Of a stretch of 64,000 bases of DNA, positions 8,821 through 16,016 are shown piece by piece (positions within the stretch are counted from its first letter, which is position 1; the number at the start of each line of letters is the position of its first letter). Made by a program: the position numbers and the translations under genes. Under the pieces are notes generated by a model. That model saw only the letters and a list, made by a program, of their open reading frames with translations. It searched no databases and was not told where the DNA came from. Source of the stretch: Kitasatospora humi (GTDB lineage Bacteria > Actinomycetota > Actinomycetes > Streptomycetales > Streptomycetaceae). Where the stretch lies: the NCBI RefSeq assembly GCF_020907985.1, contig NZ_JAJJPA010000014.1:94289-158288 (forward strand), written 5' to 3'.

Positions 8821-9204
8821 CAGCGGCGGTTCCCGCCGGTGCTGGTGGCGCTCCGGAGTCTCATGACCAATTGCCTTCGTTTCATCAGCACTTCACGCAG
8901 GTCTGCGCAGCGGAATTCTGCGATCCTCCGCCGGGGCGGTCAAGACTGCGCGTCGAACGGGCTTGCCGTGTCCGGCAAATCCGCAGGTCAGAGTCAAACA
9001 TCCGGTTGCGTCAAGGGTGTTGCGGCGGTGTTGCGCCCGATTGCGATTCGATCAGTAGTGAACACGCTCCTCTGGTCGACGAACTGATCCGCTGTTAGGT
9101 TCTGGTCGCTGTCTCACCTTCTTGGCTGCCCACGATCAAGGCTCGCCACACCTGGCGGCCGCCCCACGCCACCGACGATCCCCAACTCCCCGGGAGGACC
9201 CGCC
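8821..9204. promoter_or_regulatory. Shared promoter region of the oligopeptide transporter genes
   Basis: No gene fits in this 384-bp space between divergent transporter genes. It is less GC-rich than its surroundings, and a TAGGTT box near 9094 is a possible -10 element for the binding-protein gene. GTGTTGCG is repeated near 9016-9038. No convincing operator was found. Confidence 0.45.
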
Positions 9205-10917
9205 ATGGACGCCGCCAGCCGGCCCCGCCGCCCCCTCGCCCGCACCCTGGTCGCGGCAGCCGCCCTCGCCCTCGTGGTGACCGGCTGCAGTTCGTCGAGC
9301 TCCGGCTCGGGCAACAGCTCCGACGCCTCGCAGAGCGCCGCGCCGAGAGCCGACGCCGAGGACATCAATCCGCAGCCGCTGGACGAGGTGAAGGACGGCG
9401 GTGAACTGCGCTCGCCGCTGCAGCAGTGGGTCACCCAGTGGAACCCGCTGCAGGTCGACGGCACCTACGGTGACTCGGTGGAGATCATGAAGATGATCGA
9501 GCCGATGCTGTTCCGGATCGACGCCTCCGGCACCTACCAGCCGGTGCCGGAGTTCCTGCAGTCCGCCAAGGTGATCTCGACCTCGCCGCAGGTGGTGCAG
9601 TACACGCTCAACCCGAAGGCCAAGTGGTCGGACGGGAAGCCCCTCAGCTACCTGGACTTCAAGGCGGTCTGGCAGGCGACCAACGGCAAGAACACCGCGT
9701 ACAACCCCGCCTTCACCAACGGCTACAACCAGATCAGCGACGTCTCCCAGGGCGACGACCCGACCCAGGTCAAGGTCACCTTCAGCCAGCCGTTCGCCGA
9801 CTGGCAGAGCCTCTTCTACCCGCTGCTCCCGGCGGCCGCCATCTCCACCCCCGACGACTTCAACAAGGCCTGGATCGAGAAGGTGCCGATCACCGGCGGG
9901 GCCTTCAAGATCGGTTCGATCGACAAGTCGGCGCAGACCATCACCGTGGTGCCGGATCCCAACTGGTGGGGCACCAAGCCGAAGTTGGACAAGTTCACCT
10001 ACCGGGTGCTCTCCCAGCCGGCGATGACCCAGGCCTTCCTCAACAACGAGATCGACTGGACCGGCGCCGGGCGGGCCGACGCCTACAGCCAGTTGAAGGC
10101 CGACCCCAATGCGGTGATCCGCACCTCCTACCCGTGGGACGAGGTGCACATCGCCTTCGGGTCCAACGGTCCGATGGCCGACCAGAAGGTGCGCCAGGCG
10201 CTGGAGAAGGCGCTCGACCGGCAGGCCCTGACCAAGGTGGCCGGCCAGGGGGTGCCGGTGCCGTTCCCGGTGCTGGGCAACCACCTGCTGATGACCAACC
10301 AGGCCGGCTACCAGGACAACTCCGGGGAGTGGGGCAAGTACGACCTGGCGGGTGCCAAGAAGCTGCTCGACGAAGCCGGTTGGAAGGACGCCGGGGCCGG
10401 CAAGCCGCGGACCAAGGACGGCCAGACGCTGGAGCTGCACTACATCATCTCCGACGGCGCCGCCCAGCAGTCCGTGGACCTGGCCACCGCCGCCCAGAAC
10501 ATGCTGCTGCAGGCCGGGGTGAAGGTCGACGTCGACAAGGTGCCGGCCAACGACCTGACCGACAAGTACATCAACCTGGGCAAGTTCGACCTGGCCAGCT
10601 GGCGCAACACCGGGTCCTTCCCGCCCTCGCTGATCGTCCCGTCGTACCAGATGCCCGCCGGTGACAACGTCTTCCAGAACTACTCCAAGCTCAGCACCCC
10701 GGAGATCGACGGTCTGCTGAAGCAGGCCGAGTCCACCCTGGACCCGGCCCAGGCGGCCAAGCTCTACAACCAGGCGGACGCCAAGATCTGGGAGCTGGGC
10801 CACTCCGTGGAGATCTACCAGCGCCCGTACGTGGGCGCCTACCGCAAGGGGCTGGCCAATTTCGGATCCGCCGGGTTGGCCGACTTCGACTACACCAAGG
10901 TGGGGTGGCAGAAGTGA
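9205..10917 (+). CDS. Oligopeptide-binding lipoprotein (ABC solute-binding family 5)
   Basis: The protein has 570 residues. An N-terminal signal (RRPLARTLVAAAALALVV) ends in the lipobox VTGC, followed by a Ser/Gly linker, so it is a lipid-anchored extracytoplasmic receptor. The family 5 body includes KWSDGKPLSYLDFKAVWQA, the signature region with NPKAKWSDG and the C-terminal QRPYVGAYRKGLANF. The ATG has GGGAGG at 8 nt. It delivers peptides or similar solutes to the permease pair and ATPase encoded on the opposite strand. The ligand cannot be assigned. A plain streptomycete SBP by length and composition. Confidence 0.94.
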   Translation: MDAASRPRRPLARTLVAAAALALVVTGCSSSSSGSGNSSDASQSAAPRADAEDINPQPLDEVKDGGELRSPLQQWVTQWNPLQVDGTYGDSVEIMKMIEPMLFRIDASGTYQPVPEFLQSAKVISTSPQVVQYTLNPKAKWSDGKPLSYLDFKAVWQATNGKNTAYNPAFTNGYNQISDVSQGDDPTQVKVTFSQPFADWQSLFYPLLPAAAISTPDDFNKAWIEKVPITGGAFKIGSIDKSAQTITVVPDPNWWGTKPKLDKFTYRVLSQPAMTQAFLNNEIDWTGAGRADAYSQLKADPNAVIRTSYPWDEVHIAFGSNGPMADQKVRQALEKALDRQALTKVAGQGVPVPFPVLGNHLLMTNQAGYQDNSGEWGKYDLAGAKKLLDEAGWKDAGAGKPRTKDGQTLELHYIISDGAAQQSVDLATAAQNMLLQAGVKVDVDKVPANDLTDKYINLGKFDLASWRNTGSFPPSLIVPSYQMPAGDNVFQNYSKLSTPEIDGLLKQAESTLDPAQAAKLYNQADAKIWELGHSVEIYQRPYVGAYRKGLANFGSAGLADFDYTKVGWQK

Positions 10918-11367
10918 GCAAGCGCTTGGACAGCGGTGGGCGCGGGCCGCTCGGCAAGCGCTGTCGGGCAGCGCGGTGATCGCGGGGCCGGTGCGGTCCA
11001 CCGCCCCAGGGTGTGGCTGCCCTGGTGGTGCCGCGCCGGCCTTGACCTTCCGCGTTGCCCGAGGGACTCCCTTCTCGCCGTTCCACTGGACGGGAATCTA
11101 GCCGGGCCGTCGGACCGATTGCCGTGCGCGACACCCGGGCGCTCGCCCCTGGCGGGGACGACTGTCACCCGGTTCGCGCACTGCCGCGTCAACTCGCTTT
11201 GACCGTCTGGACGGGTGCTCCGCGCGCTGCCGCGGAGCACCGGCGACCGGACCGGTGGCGGTCGGCGCGGTGGCGGGCCGGGCCGCCGGCGGTCGGCGTT
11301 TGTTTGCACACCCGCTCGTCGGTGCAGGATGGTCAGCACCATCCGGCCCCGACCCGCGGAGAACCCC
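10918..11367. other. Gene-free interval between the binding protein and pentapeptide-repeat genes
   Basis: Frames here have poor codon bias and no recognisable product. The stretch holds a strong hairpin at 11214-11241 and the likely promoter of the pentapeptide-repeat gene near its right end (AT-richer segment around 11298-11330). Confidence 0.5.
11214..11241. terminator. Strong hairpin, likely terminator
   Basis: An 11-bp perfect stem (arms 11214-11224 and 11231-11241) with a 6-nt loop. It lies about 300 nt after the binding-protein stop, so it may end that transcript or insulate the next gene. Confidence 0.5.
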
Positions 11368-12009
11368 ATGCTGCTCGCCGACCAGCCGTACGCCCACCTG
11401 CTGAAGCCGCACCCCGGACCGCTCGGCCCCGACGAGCGCTACGACACCGCGCACTTCGCCGACCTGGAGCTGGACCGGGCCCGGGCGGGCGGCGCCGGTT
11501 TCCTCGAGTGCGCCTTCAGCTCGGTGACCGTCACCCAGGGCGTGCTGCGCCGCGCCAGGTTCACCGAGTGCTGGCTGGAGCAGACCCGCTGGCTCTCCAC
11601 CGACCTGGCGCAGAGCGAGTGGCAGGACGTCACCATCACCGGCTCGGTGCTGGCCGGAGTCACCATCGGCGGCGGCCAGCTGCGTCGACTGACCGTGCGC
11701 CAGTGCAAGTTGGAGTCGGTCAACCTGCGCGGTGCGCTGCTCCAGGACGTGGTCTTCGAGGACTGCCGGATGCGCGACGTGGACTTCTCCGAGGCCCGGC
11801 TGACCGGGGTGACGTTCCCCGGCAGCGCGCTGGAGGGGATCCGGTTCCGGCAGGCCGAGCTGGTGCGGACCGACCTGCGCGGTGCCACCCGGCTGGAGTT
11901 GACCGACGGCCATCGGGGCCTGCGCGGCGCGGTCATCTCCTCGGCCCAACTGATCGAACTGGCCCCGCAGTTCGCCCAGGCTTTCGGCGTCGAGGTGCGC
12001 GACAGCTGA
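11368..12009 (+). CDS. Pentapeptide-repeat protein
   Basis: The protein has 213 residues. From about residue 25 to 180 it is built of five-residue A(D/N)Lxx-like repeats, for example VNLRGALLQDVVFEDCRMRD and VDFSEARLTGVTF, which fold into a right-handed quadrilateral beta helix. Short flanking helices close the ends. Proteins of this shape can mimic DNA and protect gyrase (Qnr/MfpA type), but many have no known target, so no resistance function is claimed. The ATG at 11368 has GGAG 5 nt upstream; an in-frame ATG at 11329 is an alternative. It stands alone between the peptide transporter and the phospholipase gene. Confidence 0.85.
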   Translation: MLLADQPYAHLLKPHPGPLGPDERYDTAHFADLELDRARAGGAGFLECAFSSVTVTQGVLRRARFTECWLEQTRWLSTDLAQSEWQDVTITGSVLAGVTIGGGQLRRLTVRQCKLESVNLRGALLQDVVFEDCRMRDVDFSEARLTGVTFPGSALEGIRFRQAELVRTDLRGATRLELTDGHRGLRGAVISSAQLIELAPQFAQAFGVEVRDS

Positions 12010-12123
12010 CGTTCACCGGATGGCCGTTCGCTGACGTCCGCGAGAACAGTCCAACAACCCTTCAGGACGGGTCCTGGCGGGTGCACGTCCGAAGGGACAG
12101 GATGTGCCCCGACCACCGCCCAT

Positions 12124-12137
12124 GTTGTTCAAACAAC
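12124..12137. promoter_or_regulatory. Palindrome upstream of the phospholipase C gene
   Basis: Arms GTTGTT (12124-12129) and AACAAC (12132-12137) are separated by 2 nt, 22 nt before the ATG. A PHO-box-like 11-mer, GTTCACCGGAT, also occurs at 12011-12021. Either could be a regulatory site for a phosphate-scavenging enzyme; neither is tested. Confidence 0.3.
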
Positions 12138-12159
12138 CCGAAGGGTCGGCAAGCCAACG

Positions 12160-14217
12160 ATGACAGAGCTGAGCCGCAGGACGTTCATGGCCGTGTCGGC
12201 GGGCGCGGCAGCCGGGGCCGCCGTGACCGGTGCGGTCGCCGGCGCAACTCCCGCGCCCGCCACGCCACTTGCTGCAACTCCCGCCGCAACCGCCAGTACC
12301 GGCACCATCACCGACGTCCAGCACATCGTCATCCTGATGCAGGAGAACCGCAGCTTCGACCACTACTTCGGCACCCTCAGCGGCGTGCGCGGCTTCGGTG
12401 ACCGCGCCACCATCCAACTCAGTGGCGGCTACTCGGTCTTCAACCAGCCCAACGGCACCGCCCGGCAGTACCCCTGGGCGTTCAGCGCGGGCAGCACCGA
12501 GCAGATCTCGCAGTGCAACGGCGACCTCTCGCATGCCTGGTCCGACCAGCACGCCGCCTGGAACGGCGGCAAGATGGACTCCTGGGTGTCGGCGAAGCGC
12601 ACCGTGCGCACCCTGGGCTACCTGCGGCGCTCCGACATCCCGTTCCACTACGCGCTGGCCGACAACTGGACGATCTGCGACGCCTACCACTGCTCGGTGC
12701 TGTCGGCCACCGGCCCCAACCGCACCTACCACTGGTCCGGCATGATCGACCCGGCCGGCACCGCGGGCGGCCCGGCCTACGACGGCGGCGACGAGTCCGG
12801 CCTGAAGTGGCAGACCTACGCCGAGGCGTTGCAGGACGCCGGGGTGAGCTGGAAGGTCTACCAGAACGCCGCCGACAACTTCGGCGACAACGCCCTGGCG
12901 TACTTCAGCCAGTTCGCCAACGCCCCGGCGGGCAGCCCGCTGGCGGTCCAGGGCATGGGCTCGGTGCCCAGCGTCACCGGCCGCACCCCCGACGACATCG
13001 CCGCCGCGATCAAGGCCGATGTGCTGGCCGGCACCCTGCCCCAGGTCTCCTGGATCGTCGCGGACCAGCAGTCCTCCGAGCACCCCTACGCCACCCCGGA
13101 GGACGGCGCGCACTTCGTGCACATGGTGATGGACGCGCTCAACGCCGACCCGAACGTCTTCAATTCCACCGTACTGCTGCTCAACTACGACGAGAACGAC
13201 GGCTTCTTCGACCACGTGCCGCCGCCGGTCGCGCCGGCCGGCACCGCCGGGGAGTTCTACAACTCCACCAGCATCGGGCTCGGCTTCCGGGTGCCGCTGA
13301 TCGCCATCTCGCCCTGGAGCCGCGGTGGTTGGGTCAACTCCGAGGTCTTCGACCACACCTCGGTGCTGCGCTTCCTGGAGGTCTGGACGGCCGCCATCGG
13401 CAAGCCGGCCGGCTGCCCCAACATCAGCGACTGGCGGCGCAAGGTGTGCGGCGACCTGACCAGCGTCTTCGACTTCGCCAACCCGGTGTACGGGATGCCC
13501 AGCCTGCCCGACACCTCGCAGACCATCGGCCTGTCCACCTGCGGGCCGCTGCCCAACCCGTCACCGGTCAACAACGCGCTGCCCGCCCAGGAGAGCGGCA
13601 CCCGCCCGGCCCGCGCCCTGCCCTACCAGCCCAACGCCAACCTCGACCACCTGGAGTTCGGCTCCGGCGGCGTCATCAAGGTCTGGCTGGCGATGGACAA
13701 CAGCCAAGGCACCGGCGACACTTCGGCGCACTTCGCGGCATACGCCAACGCCTACCGCGGCGGTGGCCCGTGGCAGTACACGGTGGACCCGGGCGCGAGC
13801 ACCAGCGACTTCTTCAACTGCGGCAGCAACTACGGCAACGGCAAGTACGACCTGACCGTGGTCGGCCCGAACCGCTTCCTGCGCCGGTTCACCGGCGACG
13901 CCACCGCAGCGGGCAAGAACGTCGCGGTCACCGCCTCCTACGCCGCGGCCCCCGGCACCGGCAGCACCGCCCTCTGGTTCAAGCTGGCCAACAACGGCTC
14001 CACCGCGGTGACCTTCACCATCACCGCCACCGCCTACCGCACCGCCGGCCCCTGGACGTACACCGTGCAGCCCGGCAGTTCGGCGAGCGAGTGCTTCAAC
14101 GCGGTCGCCGACGCCAACGGCTGGTACGACTACACCGTCACGGTGAGTGGCGACGGCAGCTGGTCGCAGCGGTTCACCGGGCACCTGGAGTCCGGCGCAC
14201 CGAGCGTGACCGGCTGA
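12160..14217 (+). CDS. Tat-exported phosphocholine-specific phospholipase C
   Basis: The 685-residue protein starts with a twin-arginine signal (LSRRTFMAVSAGAAAGAAVTG) and should be exported folded. The phosphoesterase domain begins IQHIVILMQENRSFDHYFGT-like, as in PlcH/PlcN, with the metal/nucleophile region ENRSFDHYFG and a later NYDENDGFFDHVPPP motif. The C-terminus has two copies of the bacterial phospholipase C C-terminal domain, recognisable from the paired motifs GGPWQYTVDPGASTSDFF and AGPWTYTVQPGSSASECF. The enzyme cleaves phosphatidylcholine or sphingomyelin head groups, and in streptomycetes such enzymes serve phosphate acquisition. It ends at a large hairpin shared with the convergent MarR gene. 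Confidence 0.93.
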   Translation: MTELSRRTFMAVSAGAAAGAAVTGAVAGATPAPATPLAATPAATASTGTITDVQHIVILMQENRSFDHYFGTLSGVRGFGDRATIQLSGGYSVFNQPNGTARQYPWAFSAGSTEQISQCNGDLSHAWSDQHAAWNGGKMDSWVSAKRTVRTLGYLRRSDIPFHYALADNWTICDAYHCSVLSATGPNRTYHWSGMIDPAGTAGGPAYDGGDESGLKWQTYAEALQDAGVSWKVYQNAADNFGDNALAYFSQFANAPAGSPLAVQGMGSVPSVTGRTPDDIAAAIKADVLAGTLPQVSWIVADQQSSEHPYATPEDGAHFVHMVMDALNADPNVFNSTVLLLNYDENDGFFDHVPPPVAPAGTAGEFYNSTSIGLGFRVPLIAISPWSRGGWVNSEVFDHTSVLRFLEVWTAAIGKPAGCPNISDWRRKVCGDLTSVFDFANPVYGMPSLPDTSQTIGLSTCGPLPNPSPVNNALPAQESGTRPARALPYQPNANLDHLEFGSGGVIKVWLAMDNSQGTGDTSAHFAAYANAYRGGGPWQYTVDPGASTSDFFNCGSNYGNGKYDLTVVGPNRFLRRFTGDATAAGKNVAVTASYAAAPGTGSTALWFKLANNGSTAVTFTITATAYRTAGPWTYTVQPGSSASECFNAVADANGWYDYTVTVSGDGSWSQRFTGHLESGAPSVTG

Positions 14218-14231
14218 CCCCTCCCGCTCAG

Positions 14232-14274
14232 GAGCGCTGTCGTGCCCGCCGCACCGGCGGGCCCGGCAGCGCTC
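14232..14274. terminator. Bidirectional terminator between phospholipase C and MarR genes
   Basis: An outer 8-bp stem (14232-14239 with 14267-14274) encloses an inner CCCGCCG/CCGGCGGG stem, giving a long two-part hairpin between two converging genes. Confidence 0.7.
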
Positions 14275-14283
14275 TCGCGTTCG

Positions 14284-14706
14284 TCAGCTGTCCAGTATCA
14301 GCTGCAGCATCCCGCGCAGCTGCTCCCGCTGCTCGGGGTCGAGCCGGGTGAACGGGTCGTTGCCCCACGGCCGCTCGGCCCTCAGCGCGGCGGCCACCGC
14401 GCGCCCGGTCTCGGTGGCGGCGACCAGCTTGACCCGGCGGTCGGCCGGGTCGGGGCGGCGCTCCACCAGCCCGCGCTGCTCCAGCCGGTCGATGACCGCG
14501 GTCACATTGGACGGCTCGGCGTGCACCTGGTCGGCGATCGCCCGCATCGGCAGCGGTTGGGCGGCCGCCAGCAGCGCCTTGGCCTGCAGCAGGGTGAGCT
14601 GGTGGGTGGCCGCGGCGGTCTCCAACTCCCGGGAGTAGCGCCGGTTGACGGCGCCGAACAGGCCGACGAGCTGCTGGGTGAGGTCGTCCGGGGGAGTCGC
14701 AGGCAT
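14284..14706 (-). CDS. MarR-family transcriptional regulator
   Basis: The 140-residue protein has the full MarR fold: an N-terminal dimer helix, the winged helix QPLPMRAIADQVHAEPSNVT with recognition helix TAVIDRLEQRGLVERR, the wing DPADRRVKLVAATETG, and a C-terminal dimer helix. It is divergent from the SDR gene at 14813. The interval contains a perfect inverted repeat overlapping a consensus-like promoter, so it very probably represses the SDR gene and itself. The inducing ligand is unknown. Confidence 0.92.
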   Translation of the reverse strand: MPATPPDDLTQQLVGLFGAVNRRYSRELETAAATHQLTLLQAKALLAAAQPLPMRAIADQVHAEPSNVTAVIDRLEQRGLVERRPDPADRRVKLVAATETGRAVAAALRAERPWGNDPFTRLDPEQREQLRGMLQLILDS

Positions 14707-14723
14707 GGCTCCAGTCTAGGTGC

Positions 14724-14786
14724 TTGACAGCTTAACTATCCAGGATCATAGTTATGGCGAACAGTAGTTATCGCTAATAAGTAACT
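14724..14786 (+). promoter_or_regulatory. Promoter and MarR operators of the SDR gene
   Basis: A sigma-70-like promoter has -35 TTGACA at 14724-14729, a 17-bp spacer and -10 CATAGT at 14747-14752, unusually good for this organism. A perfect 7-bp inverted repeat (TAACTAT 14733-14739, ATAGTTA 14748-14754) covers the spacer and -10, where a bound MarR dimer would block polymerase. A second, weaker repeat (AGTTA 14766-14770, TAACT 14782-14786) lies just downstream. The stretch is strikingly AT-rich. Confidence 0.75.
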
Positions 14787-14812
14787 GCGAAAGCATCGAA
14801 AGTCAGGTGTGG

Positions 14813-15634
14813 ATGATGACCGCCAAGACCGTGCTGCTGACCGGCACCTCCTCCGGCATCGGGCTGGCCGCCGCCGTGGCCGCCGCCGAGGCCGGCTGGC
14901 ACGTGATCGCCACCATGCGGGACACGGGCAAGGCCGGTGCGCTGCGGGCGGCCGCCGGAGACCGCGCGAACCTGGAGATCCGGCAGCTGGACGTCACCGA
15001 CCCGGCCTCGGTCGCGGCCTGCCTGGCCGACATCGACCGGCTGGACGCCGTGGTCAACAACGCCGGTGCCGGGCACGTCGGGACCCTGGAGATGGAGAGC
15101 ATCGACGCCGTCCGGGACGTGATGGAGGTCAACTTCTTCGGCGTGCTGCAGGTCTCCAAGGCGGCGCTGCCGCTGCTGCGGGCCAGTGGCGGCCGGCTGA
15201 TCACCATCACCAGCGTCGGCGGAGTGGTCGGTCAGCCGTTCAACGAGGCCTACTGCGCGGCCAAGTTCGCGGTCGAGGGCTTCATGGAGTCGCTGGCCCC
15301 GGTGGCGGCGACCCAGGGCGTGGCGGTCAGCGTGGTCGAGCCGGCCGCGGTGGCCAGCGAGTTCGTCTCCAACGTCGGCATGGCCGGCGACGCGGTGGCC
15401 GAGGCCGGCCCGTACGGCCCCGCGCTGGAGGCCTACCTCACCACCGTCGGGGGCGCCTTCGCCGGCGCCCAGAGCTCGGGCGACGCCGCCCGATCGATCA
15501 TCGACGTGCTCACCGCCAAGCAGCCGCCCTTCCGGGTGCAGACCTCGGACCGGGCCCGCACCGTGGTCGGCCTCAAGCTCGCCGACACCGACGGCTCCGC
15601 CGTGCAGGCCATGACCGCCAAGTGGATCGCCTGA
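14813..15634 (+). CDS. Short-chain dehydrogenase/reductase (classical SDR)
   Basis: The 273-residue protein has the NAD(P)-binding motif TGTSSGIG near residue 11, the NNAG motif (VVNNAGAGHVG), the catalytic serine in TITSVGG and the YCAAKFA motif carrying catalytic Tyr and Lys. It reduces or oxidises an alcohol/carbonyl substrate that cannot be named. Two adjacent ATGs at 14813 and 14816 are both reasonable with the CAGG ribosome site. It is likely repressed by the divergent MarR-type protein through the operators at 14733-14786. Confidence 0.9.
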   Translation: MMTAKTVLLTGTSSGIGLAAAVAAAEAGWHVIATMRDTGKAGALRAAAGDRANLEIRQLDVTDPASVAACLADIDRLDAVVNNAGAGHVGTLEMESIDAVRDVMEVNFFGVLQVSKAALPLLRASGGRLITITSVGGVVGQPFNEAYCAAKFAVEGFMESLAPVAATQGVAVSVVEPAAVASEFVSNVGMAGDAVAEAGPYGPALEAYLTTVGGAFAGAQSSGDAARSIIDVLTAKQPPFRVQTSDRARTVVGLKLADTDGSAVQAMTAKWIA

Positions 15635-15720
15635 CTCCGGCCAGCGGCCCGACGTGCGGGGCGGCGCGACCGGTGACATGTTGGTGACTGCCCAGGTCGC
15701 ACGAACCCCGAGGAGGAGAC

Positions 15721-15972
15721 ATGGGCCTCATGGACCGGATCAAGGAGATGTTCGGGGGCGAGCACGGCGAGAAGGCCGGCCAGCGGCCCGACACCGCCGA
15801 GCGGCAGGTGCCCGGCCGGGACTCCCAGCAGTACCAGTCCGGCCAGTCCGGCGCGTACTCGTCCGACGCCTTCGGCGGTGTCAGCGGCAAGGCCGGCCAG
15901 CCCGACGAGCAACAGCTGCACCAGGCCGAGTCGGACATGGAGAGCGAGGGCGGCCACGAGTGGGAGAAGTGA
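15721..15972 (+). CDS. Small acidic hydrophilic protein of unknown function
   Basis: The 83-residue protein is rich in Gln, Glu, Gly and Ser, has no cysteine and no membrane segment, and is probably disordered except for a short amphipathic start (MGLMDRIKEMFGGE). The ribosome site GAGGAGG is near-perfect, which supports a real and well-translated gene. It sits 86 bp after the SDR stop and ends at a perfect 14-bp hairpin. The beginning resembles small antitoxin-like or stress-related actinobacterial proteins, but no assignment is made. Confidence 0.7.
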   Translation: MGLMDRIKEMFGGEHGEKAGQRPDTAERQVPGRDSQQYQSGQSGAYSSDAFGGVSGKAGQPDEQQLHQAESDMESEGGHEWEK

Positions 15973-15984
15973 CCGGACGACCTT

Positions 15985-16016
15985 GACGAGGCGCGCCGCG
16001 GACGGCGCGCCTCGTC
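15985..16016. terminator. Bidirectional terminator, perfect 14-bp stem
   Basis: Arms 15985-15998 and 16003-16016 pair without mismatch around a 4-nt loop, between the converging small-protein and tricorn-type protease genes. The stem overlaps the last bases of the protease stop codon. Confidence 0.85.

Noticed and set aside
9136..11001. 621-codon minus-strand open frame opposite the peptide-binding protein
   Set aside because: Same cause: an antisense shadow of a high-GC gene, His/Gln/Gly/Leu-rich and without any recognisable family.
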